From UBA1952 sp965246785 (GTDB taxonomy: Bacteria > Bacteroidota > Bacteroidia > Chitinophagales > Chitinophagaceae), in the NCBI GenBank assembly GCA_965246785.1, contig CBDFFM010000004.1, positions 186,001 to 250,000 of the forward strand: a stretch of 64,000 nt of DNA, read 5' to 3'. The notes below the pieces were generated by a model that was given only the letters and a program-made list of their open reading frames with translations, did no database searches and was not told the origin of the DNA. Of the stretch, positions 56,600-64,000 are shown in pieces. The position numbers and the translations under genes were made by a program. Each line of letters starts with the position of its first letter. Positions within the stretch are counted from its first letter, which is position 1.

Positions 56600-58330
56600 T
56601 TTTAAATGATAAAGTACATATTGATCAGCACTGTCAACAGCATTCAACTTAGCTGAAGGAAGCGGAAGTAGTTCAGGAATGGTTTTATCAATTATGAAAA
56701 ATGACTGGGAACTATTATAGCAATGATTAACGTTATAGCCTTTTTTCTTCAATAGGTATCGCGGAAAAAAGCTCTCATCTGATGTCCAAACGCTAGCGCT
56801 CATTGGAAGGTGGCTAATTAGCTTTACCTGATCATTGTATCGCCCTACAGTATCGTAAAAATATAAGCCACCATTTACTGCTGATTTCATGTAAACGATG
56901 AAATGCAATGCAAAAACCGCGCAAAATATTATCATCATACTCATGGACGCTAAATGGAGTTTATTGTTCCTGAATAAATTTGTTGCGGTAGAATAAATGC
57001 TGATTAATAGAATTGCTAGGCTAATGCTACAGTGGGCGATCATATTCCTCATGAATGGATAATGACGAAATTTTAATTGCAATAAGAAAAATGTTATCCA
57101 TAAGCAAATTCCAATCAGGACATATATCCTCGCTCTCCCGCTTTTGATAACAGGAAGCAGAATAATAGGCATAATGAACAGTATTGGATATACTATCTTA
57201 TGGCCATCTACATCCGATGCAAAACAGTAGCGGATGGTTGCATTCAAGCCGCTAATAAAGTTTGACCAGAAATCCGGCCAGGAGCTATGAGCTACCGCGA
57301 CATACTGATTTTCTGTTAGCGATGAAAGACCGGAGTAAGAGAGTATGGGAAGATAGAAAAGAAAAACAGATATTATTACTAAAATTTGAGCTGCAATCAG
57401 ATTTTTGTCAACACGTTTTTTGTAAATAAATACGCCAAATATGATCAGCAATATTGCTGCATACCAGAATAAAAAAGTAGGCATAACAGCAAAACCGCCG
57501 AAACAGGCAACTGCTTGGATTACTAAACCATACGTATACTTATACTCAAAATAATATTCTAATAGAATAAGCGAACTCCAGGCACAAAGTAAATAAATAG
57601 AATATCCACGAGCTTGAAATGAAAATCCCCAAACTGGAAACTGCAACATTAAAATTGCACAAAATAGTGCCGCAAATCCTCTGTTATTCAACTTATTGCG
57701 TAGCCAGAAGTAAAGCAACACTATAAGCCCGCAGAAAGCTAAGCCTGAAATTATACGACCCGTTATTATATAATTATCTACCCAACTAAATAACGAATTA
57801 TTTATGATATTAAATAATACATGATTATTTGGCAGCATATAGTATGTAAGTGAGAGAAAGGGGCCTTCACCTGCGCAATTGGTGGCGGAGAAAACTTCAT
57901 CATACCCTGGCACTGATGTAAAGAATCCCCATAGCCATAATCCTGAACTAAACAGTAACAGTCCTGCCAGCCATATGCAGTCACTTATATGTATCCTTAT
58001 AGCAATTAAATGTGAAGAAACATTCTTTCTGCTTAGCCGGGTGGCGCTCCAAAGGGCAAGTAATACTCCAAATAGGATACCGATTAAACAATAATAATTG
58101 CCGATTCTTTTAGTCTTCGCTGTAAAAAAGTCTTTCTGCCAACCAGAATATTTATAAAAACAACCATGGGCGTTCATGTACTGCTGTACATGATAATTGT
58201 ATGGATGAGAAATATAGTAGATACTAAAAGCAATAGAACAAATCCCGAAAATACATGGCATTATCACCCACCATTTAGAGCAGGGTAGGCGGAAACTCTG
58301 TGGGGATACCATTAGGTTCCGAAAGTACAT
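56597..58330 (-). CDS. Large multi-span membrane protein, GT-C glycosyltransferase-like
   Basis: About 577 aa with ten or more membrane segments. FFTSVPGYDEVFSATNCAGEGPFLSLTYYMLPNNHVLFNI has the acidic pair (DE) after the first helix seen in GT-C/ArnT-PMT-type enzymes, and the C-terminal soluble part is short. It may move a lipid-linked sugar. The start is uncertain (Met at 58363, 58330 or 58312). The DNA is distinctly AT-rich compared with its neighbours, a sign of transfer. Confidence 0.65.
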   Translation of the reverse strand: MYFRNLMVSPQSFRLPCSKWWVIMPCIFGICSIAFSIYYISHPYNYHVQQYMNAHGCFYKYSGWQKDFFTAKTKRIGNYYCLIGILFGVLLALWSATRLSRKNVSSHLIAIRIHISDCIWLAGLLLFSSGLWLWGFFTSVPGYDEVFSATNCAGEGPFLSLTYYMLPNNHVLFNIINNSLFSWVDNYIITGRIISGLAFCGLIVLLYFWLRNKLNNRGFAALFCAILMLQFPVWGFSFQARGYSIYLLCAWSSLILLEYYFEYKYTYGLVIQAVACFGGFAVMPTFLFWYAAILLIIFGVFIYKKRVDKNLIAAQILVIISVFLFYLPILSYSGLSSLTENQYVAVAHSSWPDFWSNFISGLNATIRYCFASDVDGHKIVYPILFIMPIILLPVIKSGRARIYVLIGICLWITFFLLQLKFRHYPFMRNMIAHCSISLAILLISIYSTATNLFRNNKLHLASMSMMIIFCAVFALHFIVYMKSAVNGGLYFYDTVGRYNDQVKLISHLPMSASVWTSDESFFPRYLLKKKGYNVNHCYNSSQSFFIIDKTIPELLPLPSAKLNAVDSADQYVLYHLK

Positions 58331-58369
58331 ATCGTCAATTAGCGGACAAAATAACGAGCACATTCATCG

Positions 58370-58377
58370 TATCTTTG
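58370..58377 (+). promoter_or_regulatory. Promoter -7 box of the ABC-F gene
   Basis: TATCTTTG, exact TAnnTTTG. The gene also has a real Shine-Dalgarno-like AAGGAGGG (58425-58432), rare in this window. Confidence 0.45.
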
Positions 58378-58451
58378 CGGCCCTTTTACCCACATTTTTT
58401 TCATCAGACCTTTTTTCTTTTCTTTAAGGAGGGTAATTAATTTTATTAAAT

Positions 58452-60083
58452 ATGCTTTCAGTACAGAATTTGAGTTTACGCTATGGCAAGCGCATATTAT
58501 TTGAAGATGTAAACCTAAGATTTACAGAAGGAAATTGTTATGGTATTATAGGAGCCAATGGGGCAGGGAAGTCCACTTTTCTGAAAATCCTTTCCGGTGA
58601 TATTGAGCCTACTACCGGCAGGGTGGATATTTCCAAAGGACAGCGTATGAGCGTGCTAAAGCAGCATAACGTGGAGTTTGATGAAATTCCTGCCTTGGAG
58701 ACGGTTATACGTGGTAATGATGTGCTTTTCAAGATTATGCAGGAGAAGGATGCTGTATATGCAAAGGAAGATTTTTCGGAGGCGGACGGCATTAAGGCTG
58801 GTGAGCTTGAGGGACAGTTTGCGGAAATGGATGGTTGGAACGCCGAGAGCGATGCAGCAACACTGCTGAGCAATCTTGGTATTAAAGAAGATCTGCATAG
58901 CCGTCCACTAAAAGAACTGGATGGTAATCAAAAGGTTCGGGTATTGCTCGCCCAAGCCTTGTTCGGGAATCCGGACATTCTGTTGTTGGATGAGCCTACA
59001 AATGACCTTGACCTGGAAACCATTTCCTGGCTGGAGGATTTTCTGGCTGACTATGAGAAGATTGTGCTTGTCGTATCGCATGACCGCCACTTCCTAGATA
59101 CAGTATGTACGCACATTGCAGATATAGACTTCGGCAAAATTTCTATATTCACCGGTAATTATACCTTTTGGTATGAAACAAGTCAACTTTTGCTAAAGCA
59201 ACGCTCGGACCAGAATAAGAAGTCTGAAGATAAAATCGCTGAGCTAAAGGAATTTATCGCCCGGTTTTCTGCTAATGCATCTAAAAGCAAGCAGGCTACC
59301 AGCCGGAAGAAGGCGCTTGATAAGATTAAGCTGGACGATATGAGGCCCAGCAATCGGAAATACCCGGCCATTCTTTTTAATAACCAAGTGCGTGAGGCTG
59401 GAGACCAGATTCTAGAAGTCAAAGACCTGAGTAAATCTCTTAATGGCGAAGCGCTCTTCCGGAGTATTTCGTTTGACGTGAGAAGGGGACAAAAGATTGC
59501 CATATTATCTGACAACTCGTTGGCTACTACAGCCTTTTATCAGATTCTTTCGGGAGAGGACGCGTCACACGAGGGTATTTACAAGTGGGGGGTGACTATC
59601 ACACCAACTTACCTGCCAAACGATAACCATGAATATTTTGATGGCAAGAATCTGAACCTTATCGATTGGCTGCGCCAATATTCAGAGGAAAAGGATGAAA
59701 CGTTTATCCGCGGCTTTCTGGGCCGTATGTTGTTTTCTGGCGATGAAACCCTGAAGCAATGCAGCGTATTAAGCGGCGGTGAGAAGGTACGCTGCATGCT
59801 GAGCCGTATGATGATGCTAAAAGGGAATGTGCTCATGATGGACGAGCCGACCAATCACCTTGACCTTGAAAGCATTACAGCCCTGAATAACGGCTTGAAA
59901 GATTTTCGCGGTACAATCATTTTCACAACCCGCGACCATGAGCTTGCCCAAACGGTAGCTGACCGCATTTTGGAAATAACCCCCAATGGTGTAATAGATC
60001 GCGTGATGAGTTTTGACGAATACCGGACTGATGAGCGTGTAAAGACTTTGAAGGGAGATGCTTATGGCTTAGCAGCGGTATAA
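58452..60083 (+). CDS. ybiT: ABC-F family ATPase (YbiT-like)
   Basis: 543 aa, two ATPase domains joined by a charged linker (residues about 240-300). Domain 1: GANGAGKST, LDGNQKVRVLLAQAL, LLLDEPTNDLDLETI, VSHDRHFLD. Domain 2: the Walker A place reads LSDNSLATT, without the usual GKT; signature LSGGEKVRCMLSRMM and LMMDEPTNHLDLESI are intact; the H-loop place reads TTRDHE. ABC-F proteins act on ribosomes. The weak second Walker A suggests only one fully active site; I recall similar changes in other Bacteroidota YbiT proteins. Confidence 0.88.
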   Translation: MLSVQNLSLRYGKRILFEDVNLRFTEGNCYGIIGANGAGKSTFLKILSGDIEPTTGRVDISKGQRMSVLKQHNVEFDEIPALETVIRGNDVLFKIMQEKDAVYAKEDFSEADGIKAGELEGQFAEMDGWNAESDAATLLSNLGIKEDLHSRPLKELDGNQKVRVLLAQALFGNPDILLLDEPTNDLDLETISWLEDFLADYEKIVLVVSHDRHFLDTVCTHIADIDFGKISIFTGNYTFWYETSQLLLKQRSDQNKKSEDKIAELKEFIARFSANASKSKQATSRKKALDKIKLDDMRPSNRKYPAILFNNQVREAGDQILEVKDLSKSLNGEALFRSISFDVRRGQKIAILSDNSLATTAFYQILSGEDASHEGIYKWGVTITPTYLPNDNHEYFDGKNLNLIDWLRQYSEEKDETFIRGFLGRMLFSGDETLKQCSVLSGGEKVRCMLSRMMMLKGNVLMMDEPTNHLDLESITALNNGLKDFRGTIIFTTRDHELAQTVADRILEITPNGVIDRVMSFDEYRTDERVKTLKGDAYGLAAV

Positions 60084-60104
60084 GCTGTCTGACTGAATGA
60101 TTTT

Positions 60105-60136
60105 GAGCGCCTATAGAACAGGCGCTCTTATTTTAC
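60105..60136 (+). terminator. Terminator of the ABC-F gene
   Basis: Stem GAGCGCCT / AGGCGCTC with a 7-nt loop, then TTATTTTA. Confidence 0.75.
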
Positions 60137-60218
60137 ATGATTCCGTTAGTTGACATAATGTAAATTATGGAGCAAACACGCTCTTTGCTACAACTTCCAC
60201 CTATGGACTTCAATCTTC

Positions 60219-60524
60219 TCACTTCGGCAGATTAATAACATGCGACACCCAGCGGTGTCGGCACCCATCGCCACCGCACTGCTCCCATACTGAATAGCCC
60301 AGTTGCTGCGACATGCCGTCAATCTCAGCACGGGTGTAAAGCCGGTGCGATTCCATTAGCTCAATACAAAACGTCCGTGATGGATGCTCCTGTGTATTAC
60401 GCTCATATTCAGGCACGTCTCTTTTCCATTCGTAAGAATATCGGATTGCAAAATCCTGTTGCCGGCCTTCCTTTTCAGCAATCTCCTCCTTGAATTGTTT
60501 CTCCAATGGCTCGTACATAATCAA
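60219..60524 (-). CDS. Small protein resembling the C-terminus of phage Mu F-like head proteins
   Basis: 101 aa: SRTFCIELMESHRLYTRAEIDGMSQ and VWEQCGGDGCRHRWVSHVI follow the C-terminal pattern of SPP1 gp7/Mu gpF head-morphogenesis proteins (RxFC...GG..CRHxW). The N-terminal catalytic or structural part is missing, and no phage genes are near. It may be a free-standing domain or a remnant. The assignment is by motif. Confidence 0.55.
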   Translation of the reverse strand: MIMYEPLEKQFKEEIAEKEGRQQDFAIRYSYEWKRDVPEYERNTQEHPSRTFCIELMESHRLYTRAEIDGMSQQLGYSVWEQCGGDGCRHRWVSHVINLPK

Positions 60525-60629
60525 CGGATTTGCCTCAAACTTAATTCATCGTATCAGAAAATAAAAGCTGCAGATGTCAACTACCGCGCACTGTGGAAAA
60601 GTTCGATACATCTACGGCCGACGCGAAAT

Positions 60630-60637
60630 TACATTTG
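60630..60637 (+). promoter_or_regulatory. Promoter -7 box of the MFS gene
   Basis: TACATTTG, exact TAnnTTTG, ending 6 bp before the ATG at 60644. This implies a nearly leaderless mRNA and supports that start over the Met at 60593. Confidence 0.5.
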
Positions 60638-60643
60638 CGCCCC

Positions 60644-61903
60644 ATGCAGCCTTTAGACTCAAAGAAAGCCTTGACTTTTATTTTCTTCACCATACTGATA
60701 GATATTATCGGCTGGGGCATTATTATACCAGTCATGCCCAAGCTGTTGGTGACTCTGGGCCATGCTGATGTGAGTCATGCTGCTAAAATCGGCGGTTGGC
60801 TGAATGTAACCTATGCGATTATGCAGTTTCTCTGCGCCCCATTGCTTGGCGCTATGTCGGACAAATGGGGTCGCCGGCCGGTATTGCTCTTCTCACTTGC
60901 CGGCTTCTGCGCCGATTATATTTTCCTTGCAAACGCGCCTACGATAGCATGGTTGTTCGTTGGCCGGTTCATTGCCGGCATTACCGGCGCATCATTCTCA
61001 GCGGCTTCCGCTTATATTGCCGATGTTACGCCGCCGGAAAAGCGCGCACAAAGCTTCGGGCTTATTGGTGCCGCGTTCGGGCTCGGCTTTATTATAGGCC
61101 CGGCGCTTGGCGGCCTTGTAGCCGACTTCGGCACGCGCGCGCCTTTCTGGCTGGCCGCGGGTCTCTGCGGAGCAAATTTCCTGTATGGCTACTTTTTCAT
61201 TCCAGAAAGCCTGAAACCGGAAAACCGCCGCTCTATTAGCTGGAAGCGCGCCAATCCTGCCGGCTCTTTGCTGCAGCTTCGCAAATATCCTGTTGTAAGC
61301 GGACTTGTGGTGAGCCTTACGCTCATATACATTGGCGCTCACGCCGTTCAAAGCAACTGGAATTTCTATACAGCCTTCCGCTTCGGTTGGTCTGAAAAGA
61401 CGATTGGCATTTCTCTGGCAGTCGTAGGATTGCTTATCGGGAGCGTTCAGGGCGGACTGATACGCTTTATTAATCCCTGGCTAGGGCCAAAGAAGTCGGT
61501 GTATTATGGGATGGCGCTCTATACTTTGGGAATGGCGCTCTTTTCCATTGCCAATCAAGGCTGGATGATGTTCGCCTTTCTTGTTCCTTACTGCCTCGGC
61601 GGTATTGCCGGCCCCGCGCTGCAGGGCATTATATCCAGTCAGGTGCCGCCCAATGCGCAAGGTGAGCTGCAAGGCGCACTGACCAGCCTCATGAGTGCCA
61701 CAAGTATCGTCGGCCCCCTGCTGATGAACAATCTGTTCTACTTCTTTACGCATGCAGGCGCACCACTATATTTTCCGGGAGCACCTTTTGCAATGGGCGC
61801 AATTCTATTCTTCTTCGCGCTGCTGTTTGCAGCTTATACGCTCAAAAGAAGATACACAGCACCGGAAAGCCCAACACCGACCGGTATAGTATCTGAAGTG
61901 TAA
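60644..61903 (+). CDS. MFS transporter, TetA/DHA1-like
   Basis: 419 aa from the Met at 60644, with 12 membrane helices. LIDIIGWGIIIPVMPKL and GAMSDKWGRRPVLLFSL (motif A) plus GFIIGPALGGLVADFGTRAPFW (motif C) are typical of TCR/Tet-type drug-proton antiporters. The substrate cannot be told from sequence; many such genes in Bacteroidota are not linked to tetracycline resistance. No regulator next to it. Confidence 0.9.
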   Translation: MQPLDSKKALTFIFFTILIDIIGWGIIIPVMPKLLVTLGHADVSHAAKIGGWLNVTYAIMQFLCAPLLGAMSDKWGRRPVLLFSLAGFCADYIFLANAPTIAWLFVGRFIAGITGASFSAASAYIADVTPPEKRAQSFGLIGAAFGLGFIIGPALGGLVADFGTRAPFWLAAGLCGANFLYGYFFIPESLKPENRRSISWKRANPAGSLLQLRKYPVVSGLVVSLTLIYIGAHAVQSNWNFYTAFRFGWSEKTIGISLAVVGLLIGSVQGGLIRFINPWLGPKKSVYYGMALYTLGMALFSIANQGWMMFAFLVPYCLGGIAGPALQGIISSQVPPNAQGELQGALTSLMSATSIVGPLLMNNLFYFFTHAGAPLYFPGAPFAMGAILFFFALLFAAYTLKRRYTAPESPTPTGIVSEV

Positions 61904-61982
61904 GCAGAAGCTGCCTGATCGAAAAAGCGCTTAATCGTTTTGTAACCCATTCAGCGCGATTCCGTTGGAATAAGAAATGTAA

Positions 61983-63263
61983 TTACTTCCGGCCTTTGCC
62001 AGCGCCGCTCCCCCGCCCGCCTTTTGAATTTTGACCATTGTTGCTCTTCCCGCCACTGGATCCGCCTGAGCGGCCTCTGCCACCCCCACCTCCTGCGCCG
62101 CGCGAAAAGGAACGCTCCGGCTTCCACTCCGGGGAGACGCCAAGGTCTTGCGGAAGGTCAACCACCTCGACTTTGCGCCCTAAAAGCCGTTCAATGGATA
62201 CGAGCTTCCGCTGATCAGCTTCATTGACGAAGGTGATGGCAGTGCCGGTGCGCTCCGCACGGGCGGTGCGGCCTATGCGGTGCACATAATCTTCCGGGTC
62301 AGGCGGCACATCGTAGTTAAGCACTAGCTCAATCCCTTCTACGTCAATACCCCGTGAGAGCACGTCCGTACCTACGAGCACATTCACGCGCTTAGCTTTG
62401 AAGGCCTGCATAAGTACTTCGCGGGCATCCTGTTCCAGATCAGAGTGAAAGGCTTTGGCTTCAATGCCTACACGGCGCAGCTCGCCTTCCAGCTTCTTCA
62501 CCTTATCCTTTGTAGAGGAAAAAATGATTACGCTTTTATAATCGCCTTCTTTCAATATGCGTCCGGCCAGCTTCAGCTTTTGCTCGTCAAAGGCGTGATA
62601 TACCAATTGTCGAATGCCAGCGGCAGGTTGCGAAATGGCGATATTGATTTCGGTCGGGTTGCGCAGGATTTGCTTTGTCAGCGTCCGAATTTTGGGGGGC
62701 ATAGTTGCAGAGAAGCACAACGTCTGCCGTTCTTTAGGAAGCGCGCTGATAATTTGTATCAGGTCTTCATAAAAGCCCATATCCAGCATCCGGTCAGCTT
62801 CGTCCAGCACCAATGTATGCAGATGGCTGAAGTCCATGCCGCCCATCTGCATTTGCGCCATAAGCCGGCCAGGCGTAGCTATAATAATGTCGGCTCCGCT
62901 CTTAAGCGCAGTCTTCTGCTGATTCCAGTTTTGGCCGCCCCCGCCGCCGTAAACCGCAAGCGATGAGACATCTACATAATAGCTCATCGCCTCAATCTGC
63001 TGATCTATCTGCATAGCAAGCTCGCGTGTAGGCACGAGGATGAGCGTATTGACGCCGCCACTCGGCGTCTGCAGCACTTTATCCAGAATGGGCAGCACAA
63101 AGGCAGCGGTCTTTCCGGTACCGGTTTGGGCGCAGGCAATCATATCGTGACCGGCAAGGATGGCAGGGATGGCTTGCTGCTGTATGGGCGTCGGGCTTTT
63201 GTAGCCCATAGCATCTATGCTGTCCAGCACGCCGTAATCCAAATCAAAATCTTCAAATGTCAA
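61983..63263 (-). CDS. rhlE: DEAD-box RNA helicase (RhlE-like)
   Basis: 426 aa. Q motif (GYKSPTPIQQQAIP), AQTGTGKT, PTRELA, DEADRMLDMGF, SAT, then domain 2 with GTDVLSRGIDVEG and HRIGRTARAERTG. The C-terminal tail (from about 385) is Gly/Arg/Ser/Lys-rich and should bind RNA. It unwinds rRNA or mRNA structures. Convergent with the MFS gene. Confidence 0.93.
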   Translation of the reverse strand: MTFEDFDLDYGVLDSIDAMGYKSPTPIQQQAIPAILAGHDMIACAQTGTGKTAAFVLPILDKVLQTPSGGVNTLILVPTRELAMQIDQQIEAMSYYVDVSSLAVYGGGGGQNWNQQKTALKSGADIIIATPGRLMAQMQMGGMDFSHLHTLVLDEADRMLDMGFYEDLIQIISALPKERQTLCFSATMPPKIRTLTKQILRNPTEINIAISQPAAGIRQLVYHAFDEQKLKLAGRILKEGDYKSVIIFSSTKDKVKKLEGELRRVGIEAKAFHSDLEQDAREVLMQAFKAKRVNVLVGTDVLSRGIDVEGIELVLNYDVPPDPEDYVHRIGRTARAERTGTAITFVNEADQRKLVSIERLLGRKVEVVDLPQDLGVSPEWKPERSFSRGAGGGGGRGRSGGSSGGKSNNGQNSKGGRGSGAGKGRK

Positions 63264-63344
63264 GTTAGTCTCTTGTTTTTAAGTAAAGACGCGATGCGTA
63301 GCGGCCTGCGCTTCACATCGCGTCCAGTAAGTTAGTAATAGAGC

Positions 63345-64000
63345 TTAGTGCAGCGCATCAAGCTTCTTTTTCAGCTCTTCTGTTTTAGCCTTATTGTTTT
63401 TGCGGGAATAGATTTCACGCAAGCCGTTCATGGTCTTCTGATAAGTCACTTTCTCGTCTGTGGTCAACTTTGGATTGCTATCCAGCGTAGCATAGGCGGC
63501 TTCAAAAGGCTGTAAAGCCTTTTCAAACCATGCATCGCGCTCATTAAGGTAAGTGTCGTATTGCTTTTGCTCCGCAGGGCTCATGCCCTTGATGTCGTTC
63601 ATCCTCTTATTCAGGTCGGCAGCGGCATCATAATACAATACGCCAAGATTATAATTGTAATCTGCGTTGCTGGTGTTAATAGCAACAGCCCTTTTATATG
63701 CGGCTTCGCCTTTCGCAAAGATGTCATTGAAATTAGCAGGGCGCGGCAAATCCTTCCCGCTGGCATCCTTAGGGAAGGCAGCGCTTTGATAAGCATTCGC
63801 AAGGTTGAATTGAATATCAGCATTGTTGGGATCCTTCTGAGCAGCTTCTTCCAGCTTTCCCAATAATGCATCCTGCTTTCCAGACCTTATGTAATAGTTC
63901 AGCTCAAGATCCCTAAACGTCTTATTACTAGGGAATAAACCGCGAGCCTCAGTTATCGCAGCAAGAGCAGCAGCGTCGTTTTTCTGGTCTTGATTGATTT
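63345..64000 (-). CDS. TPR-repeat protein, partial (start beyond window)
   Basis: The frame is open to the window edge (218 codons visible). TPR-like units: EEAAQKDPNNADIQFNLANAYQSAA, then FAKGEAAYKRAVAINTSNADYNYNLGVLYYDAA and a charged helical end with KALQPFEAAYATLDSNPKLT. It is a scaffold or periplasmic TPR protein; no signal can be seen as the N-terminus is missing. Confidence 0.85.
   Translation of the reverse strand, partial: INQDQKNDAAALAAITEARGLFPSNKTFRDLELNYYIRSGKQDALLGKLEEAAQKDPNNADIQFNLANAYQSAAFPKDASGKDLPRPANFNDIFAKGEAAYKRAVAINTSNADYNYNLGVLYYDAAADLNKRMNDIKGMSPAEQKQYDTYLNERDAWFEKALQPFEAAYATLDSNPKLTTDEKVTYQKTMNGLREIYSRKNNKAKTEELKKKLDALH

Noticed and set aside
60593..60643. An N-terminal extension of the MFS transporter from the Met at 60593
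   Set aside because: The exact -7 box at 60630-60637 lies inside it, and the extension is hydrophilic and unlike the family N-terminus.

Overview
This is a 64-kb stretch of a Bacteroidota chromosome, most likely from the Chitinophagaceae or a close relative. The evidence is a BatD/BatE pair, a PadR-PspC pair, a GH3-like protein, a YXWGXW surface protein, several lipoproteins without Shine-Dalgarno sites, and promoter -7 boxes of the Bacteroidota type TAnnTTTG (for example at 13201, 40950, 58370 and 60630).

Layout. 1-17.4 kb is ordinary core genome: the end of a two-component system, msrA, tRNA-Ser(UGA), pnuC, an OmpH-like lipoprotein, an amino-acid permease, a heptose kinase, a GH3-like enzyme, padR-pspC, tRNA-Leu(GAG), an SDR, batD-batE, a polysaccharide deacetylase and tatD. 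40.9-64 kb is core again: an M13 peptidase, a tetR-tolC-emrA-emrB efflux operon, recG, an ExbB/ExbD pair, tryptophan 2,3-dioxygenase, an AT-rich membrane glycosyltransferase-like gene, an ABC-F protein, a drug transporter, a DEAD-box helicase and a TPR protein running off the window.

Between them lies a 23.3-kb integrated element (17517-40853). It is inserted in the 3' end of tRNA-Ser(GGA), bounded by a 17-bp direct repeat, with a tyrosine integrase at the left and a CI/Cro-like switch at the right. I read it as a temperate virus without a tail: no terminase, portal, tail tube or tape measure is visible. Instead it has a small packaging-type/Zot-like ATPase, a 199-aa all-beta protein followed by a strong terminator (candidate major capsid protein), a large spike-like protein, a peptidoglycan-binding membrane protein, an endolysin, a holin-like protein, a histone-H1-like basic protein, about fifteen very small single-span membrane proteins, and a BT4734-PriCT-SF3 primase-helicase. 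This gene content resembles internal-membrane icosahedral phages (PRD1-, PM2- or sphaerolipovirus-like) more than tailed or filamentous phages. Early genes run leftward from the switch at 40.2 kb to a terminator at 33.3 kb. A 678-bp gene-free region with iteron-like repeats (31.77-32.45 kb) precedes the late, membrane/capsid module, which runs leftward from 31.8 to about 22.1 kb. A third block with the ATPase ends at the integrase.

The most unusual features inside the element are: (i) a tandem cassette array between integrase and ATPase, in which the hybrid junction of the two 3' ends has been copied twice, each interval holding a different small gene; (ii) a 33-bp perfect direct repeat bracketing a MazG-like gene on the same principle; (iii) an A10 slippery run at the end of the endolysin that would add a C-terminal membrane anchor by -1 frameshifting; (iv) a parS-like site; and (v) inverted sets of TTGGCGCA sites just inside both ends. 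In the host part, a 41-bp perfect inverted repeat enclosing a 42-bp tandem repeat (51943-52312) stands out. One-base frameshifts in recG and emrA both fall at runs of G and may be sequencing errors, a caution that also applies to the A10 run.
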